A stretch of 64,000 bases of DNA from CAZQLE01 sp964593905 (lineage in GTDB: Bacteria; Chloroflexota; Anaerolineae; Anaerolineales; Anaerolineaceae), in assembly GCA_964593905.1 (NCBI GenBank), contig CAZQLE010000002.1, positions 1-64,000 of the forward strand, written 5' to 3'. Positions 61,327-64,000 of the stretch are shown one piece after another (the stretch's first letter is position 1; each line of letters starts with the position of its first letter). The notes beneath the pieces were generated by a model. It saw nothing but the letters and a program-made list of their open reading frames with translations. It had not been told where the DNA came from and made no database searches. A program made the position numbers and the translations under genes.

Positions 61327-62367
61327 ATGGCTGCTCCGTTAAATGCTAATGTACAGGTCAATCTGGTGAATTTAAGCCGGCAAGACTATAAGGGCGCTCC
61401 GAGCACCCTGTGCCAGGGGTGTGGTCATAATTCAATTGCTGCACAACTGGTGGCGGCGCTGTATGAGTTGAACATCATTCCTGAAGATGTGGTCAAATTT
61501 AGCGGGATCGGATGTTCCAGCAAAAGCCCCACCTATTTTCTGTCACGATCGTTTTCGTTCAATGGCCTGCACGGGCGCATGCCTTCGCTGGCCCTGGGCG
61601 GGTTGTTTGCCGACTACACCTTAAAAGGTATCGGCGTAAGCGGCGATGGTGACACGGCCAGTATTGGCATGGGACAATTCAAGCACCTTGTGCGCCGCAA
61701 CATCCCGATGGTGTATATTGTTGAAAACAATGGGGTGTATGGCTTGACCAAGGGCCAGTTTGCACCCACGGCTGAAAAGGGTCTGAAGTTGAAGAAACAG
61801 GGCATTAACCTTTATCTGCCGGTGGATATTTGCATGGAGGCCCTGGTCGCCAACGCAACCTTTGTGGCACGCTCTTTTGCCGGCGATCCAAAACAGGTTA
61901 AAGAACTGCTTAAAGCGGCTATCAGTCATCGCGGTATTGCGGTGCTTGATATCATCAGCCCGTGTGTTACCTTCCACAACCATGATGATTCTGTTCACTC
62001 TTATGTGGGAGGTAAAAATGCAGAGATCCAGTTGCATGATATTACCTATGTGCCGGCGCGCGACGAAATCACCATCGATGATTATGAAGAGGGCGAAGTC
62101 AAAGATGTTGAGCTGCACGATGGCTCCGTGGTCCGCTTGAAAAAATTGGAACAAGATTACGATCCTACGAATGTGCATCAGGCTTTGCGGGCGCTTGAAG
62201 AGGCTGAAAATCGGCAGGAACTGCTTACCGGTTTGATTTATGTGGATACCCGCTACCAATCGATGTACGATTTGTATGCGATGCCCACCACACCCTTGAA
62301 CCGTTTGACCGAAGACCGCTTGCGCCCGCCGCGCGAGGCGATGGATCAGTTAAATTCAATGTTCTAA
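61327..62367 (+). CDS. korB: 2-oxoacid:ferredoxin oxidoreductase, beta subunit
   Basis: 346 residues, 2 bases after korA. Fe-S ligands in STLCQGCGHNSIA and GIGCSSKSPTYF; the thiamine diphosphate motif GDGDTASIGMGQFKH followed by VENNGVYGLTKGQ. Works with KorA. C-terminal part (LYDLYAMPTTPLNRLTEDRL) is longer than some homologues. Ends at terminator 62385. Confidence 0.94.
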   Translation: MAAPLNANVQVNLVNLSRQDYKGAPSTLCQGCGHNSIAAQLVAALYELNIIPEDVVKFSGIGCSSKSPTYFLSRSFSFNGLHGRMPSLALGGLFADYTLKGIGVSGDGDTASIGMGQFKHLVRRNIPMVYIVENNGVYGLTKGQFAPTAEKGLKLKKQGINLYLPVDICMEALVANATFVARSFAGDPKQVKELLKAAISHRGIAVLDIISPCVTFHNHDDSVHSYVGGKNAEIQLHDITYVPARDEITIDDYEEGEVKDVELHDGSVVRLKKLEQDYDPTNVHQALRALEEAENRQELLTGLIYVDTRYQSMYDLYAMPTTPLNRLTEDRLRPPREAMDQLNSMF

Positions 62368-62384
62368 CCAGAAAACAAATATGC

Positions 62385-62425
62385 AAAACCGGGGCTGATT
62401 GAGCAACCCCGGTTTTGTATTTTTA
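62385..62425 (+). terminator. Terminator after korAB
   Basis: AAAACCGGGG (62385-62394) with CCCCGGTTTT (62407-62416), then GTATTTTTATTT. Confidence 0.92.
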
Positions 62426-62488
62426 TTTGCCATTTTTTGAAGCCGCCCTTCGCACTGCAAGCTGCATTGCGGCAAGTATTTCCAGGGT

Positions 62489-63343
62489 TTATGAATCACC
62501 CAGCGCGATTGGACGTTCGGGATCCCTTATCCATTCACTCCATGAACCCAGATATAAACGGGGGATGGGGAGACCCACGGCCGCCAGAGAGGCCAGATGA
62601 TGGCACGAGGTTACCCCCGAGCCACAATAAACAACCACTTCCCTGGGCTGCGGGCTGCGAAGAAGGGGGGCAAATTCCTCTTCAATTTGCTGTGGGGTTT
62701 TCCAGTATCCATCTGCGGTGAGATTATTGGCGTGGAAACGGTTGATTGCTCCGGGAATATGCCCGGCGATTGGGTCAATGGGTTCCATTTCACCCCGGTA
62801 ACGTTCAGGGGCCCGCGCATCAATCAGCAAGAGGTCCGGAGCGCCTAATCTCGCGTTTAATTCCAGAGTGGAGATCAGCAGCTCTGTTTTGGGTTGAAAC
62901 ACGGGAACCGGAGCCGAATAGCGAATGGTCATGCCTTTTTCAAGCGGCAGATGATTATTTTGCCAGGCAGCGAATGAGCCATTCAGAATGACTGGGTGCG
63001 CGTAGCCAAAATAACGCAGCAACCACCACAGCCTGACCGCCATTGACCCGCCGCTGGTATCATAGACCACAACCTGATCTTCAGGCTGAATGCCCCAGGC
63101 TGAAATTGTCCGGGCAAACTCACCCGCTTCTGGCAGGGGATGCCGCCCCGATTGGGGTGTTTTGGGGCCGGCCAGGTTTTTATCCAGATCGGCGTAAACA
63201 GCCCCAGGGATGTGACCCTGTTGATAATCCTGCAATCCCCAATCGGGATCCTTCAAATCAAAGCGACAATCAACGATTGAAAGCCCCGGCTGCCCGAGTT
63301 TTTCGTTGAGTTCACTGACCGAGATCAAAGTCTCATGCTTCAT
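62489..63343 (-). CDS. Thiosulfate/3-mercaptopyruvate sulfurtransferase
   Basis: 284 residues, two tandem rhodanese domains; start 63343 overlaps the end of the upstream gene by 11 bases. The catalytic Cys240 lies in VVYCGSGVTSCHH; the CGSGVT loop is typical of 3-mercaptopyruvate sulfurtransferases (SseA), while rhodaneses commonly have CRxGxR/K. N-terminal domain is inactive (IVDCRFDL, GHIPGAVYADLDKNL). Sulfur donor not certain. Confidence 0.92.
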   Translation of the reverse strand: MKHETLISVSELNEKLGQPGLSIVDCRFDLKDPDWGLQDYQQGHIPGAVYADLDKNLAGPKTPQSGRHPLPEAGEFARTISAWGIQPEDQVVVYDTSGGSMAVRLWWLLRYFGYAHPVILNGSFAAWQNNHLPLEKGMTIRYSAPVPVFQPKTELLISTLELNARLGAPDLLLIDARAPERYRGEMEPIDPIAGHIPGAINRFHANNLTADGYWKTPQQIEEEFAPLLRSPQPREVVVYCGSGVTSCHHLASLAAVGLPIPRLYLGSWSEWIRDPERPIALGDS

Positions 63344-64000
63344 GTTCTTTTCCAGGTTGGATTTGAAAGCCATATGTGCGGTGGCGCTTATACCAGGTGA
63401 CCCCGAGATTTTCCATATCACATTTGCTGCGATAATTTCTCTCATCGATCTGGATAAACTCGACCCGTTCAAACCCGTATTCACACAAGGTTCTGGCGAG
63501 TTCAGCGTAGAGAAAATAATTCGCACCCAGTCCCTGGGCGCTGGGAAGCAGCCCTACACTGTTGATATCCCCCATTTTTGAGGTTCGTTTTTCTCTCATC
63601 AAATGATACCAACCCCAGGGGAAGATTTTGCCCTTGCACTTTTGAAGCGCACGACTGAGATTGGGATAGGCCAGGATGAAGCCGACCACCTCATTGTTTT
63701 TTTTGATTAATTTAACCAATTTTGGTTCAGCCACCGCTATGAGATTTGCCGCCAGTGCTTCAAATTCTTCTTGTGTCGATGGGTAGTACCCAGGGTTGTT
63801 TTTAAATGCTTCGTGGTGCACCGGTTCGAGAATTGGAATCCATTGTTCCATCCCTTTTTTTGAGGAGAAGCTGACGATCTCAAAATTTCCCCGCTGCTTT
63901 ACTTTTTCTACAACCAGCTTTACCCGGTCGGATAGTTCGATATCTTTATCTGCATACCCTGAATAATAATCGGTAACTTTGGTAAAGCCGTATTCTGTGA
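63333..64000 (-). CDS. GNAT-like acyltransferase, N-terminus outside window
   Basis: About 222 C-terminal residues; the frame is open to the window edge (TEYGFTKVTDYYSGYADKDI at the edge), so the annotated ATG at 63851 is not the true start. LVKLIKKNNEVVGFILAYPN and GDINSVGLLPSAQGLGANYF suggest a GNAT fold, with VEFIQIDERNYRSKCDMENL and WYKRHRTYGFQI at the end. Function unknown; the following sulfurtransferase overlaps it. Confidence 0.78.
   Translation of the reverse strand, partial: TEYGFTKVTDYYSGYADKDIELSDRVKLVVEKVKQRGNFEIVSFSSKKGMEQWIPILEPVHHEAFKNNPGYYPSTQEEFEALAANLIAVAEPKLVKLIKKNNEVVGFILAYPNLSRALQKCKGKIFPWGWYHLMREKRTSKMGDINSVGLLPSAQGLGANYFLYAELARTLCEYGFERVEFIQIDERNYRSKCDMENLGVTWYKRHRTYGFQIQPGKEHEA

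Noticed and set aside
1..64000. CRISPR arrays, tRNA or rRNA genes, prophage
   Set aside because: No regularly spaced repeats, no tRNA-like cloverleaf or rRNA core sequence and no phage structural genes were seen.

Overview
The window reads like the chromosome of an anaerobic, amino-acid- and carbon-fermenting member of the Chloroflexota, most probably class Anaerolineae. This assignment is an inference from gene content: a fused nuoCD inside a partial nuoB-CD-I set, two aldehyde:ferredoxin oxidoreductases, a 2-oxoacid:ferredoxin oxidoreductase, split glycine decarboxylase (gcvPA/gcvPB), SufR-like and Flp genes, and many very long TPR, HEAT and WD40 proteins. No rRNA, tRNA, CRISPR array, prophage or complete insertion sequence was seen.

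Layout. 1-9.1 kb: the end of a sigma-54 activator, a textbook -24/-12 promoter, then a small membrane protein, an 1831-residue TPR protein and a TPR/C25 (caspase-like) protease, closed by a terminator. 9.1-14.8 kb: alaS, then on the minus strand a metallophosphoesterase and leucyl aminopeptidase. 14.7-21.3 kb (minus): two amine/amino-acid catabolic units, a saccharopine-reductase-like gene with a class III aminotransferase and an AOR, and an Lrp regulator with a putrescine-type aminotransferase. 21.4-25.2 kb (minus): a lone Flp pilin, then gcvH-gcvPA-gcvPB behind a tandem glycine riboswitch. 25.3-25.8 kb: a membrane-anchored rhodanese whose frame runs through an in-frame UGA (probable selenocysteine).

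26.0-37.2 kb (minus) is the most unusual part: nine tightly packed genes encoding a Ycf46-like AAA ATPase, two paralogous HEAT/WD40 proteins, a GrpE-like protein, an Hsp70, a Ycf35/DUF1257 protein, a DUF2997 protein, a small radical SAM enzyme and an MFS-type protein. Several stop/start codons overlap, so the products are probably made together. No described pathway that I know of contains this set.

37.4-39.6 kb: a Fur-family regulator with metal ABC transporter genes. 39.6-46.9 kb: SIMPL protein, a large polytopic membrane protein, a lipoprotein, a second AOR and an acetyltransferase. 46.95-49.25 kb: glmS preceded by a leader that matches the glmS ribozyme core but carries an insertion. 49.3-49.9 kb: a decapitated Fic gene next to a 19-bp inverted repeat. 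49.9-56.2 kb: a SufR-like regulator (apparently leaderless) divergent from nuoB-nuoCD-nuoI, a Cys-rich small protein, mrp and ricT. 56.2-58.3 kb: M20 amidohydrolase and a BtuF-like protein. 58.3-58.7 kb: noncoding, with degenerate dispersed repeats and a terminator. 58.7-62.4 kb: GntR-type regulator and korAB. 62.5-64 kb: sulfurtransferase and a partial GNAT protein.
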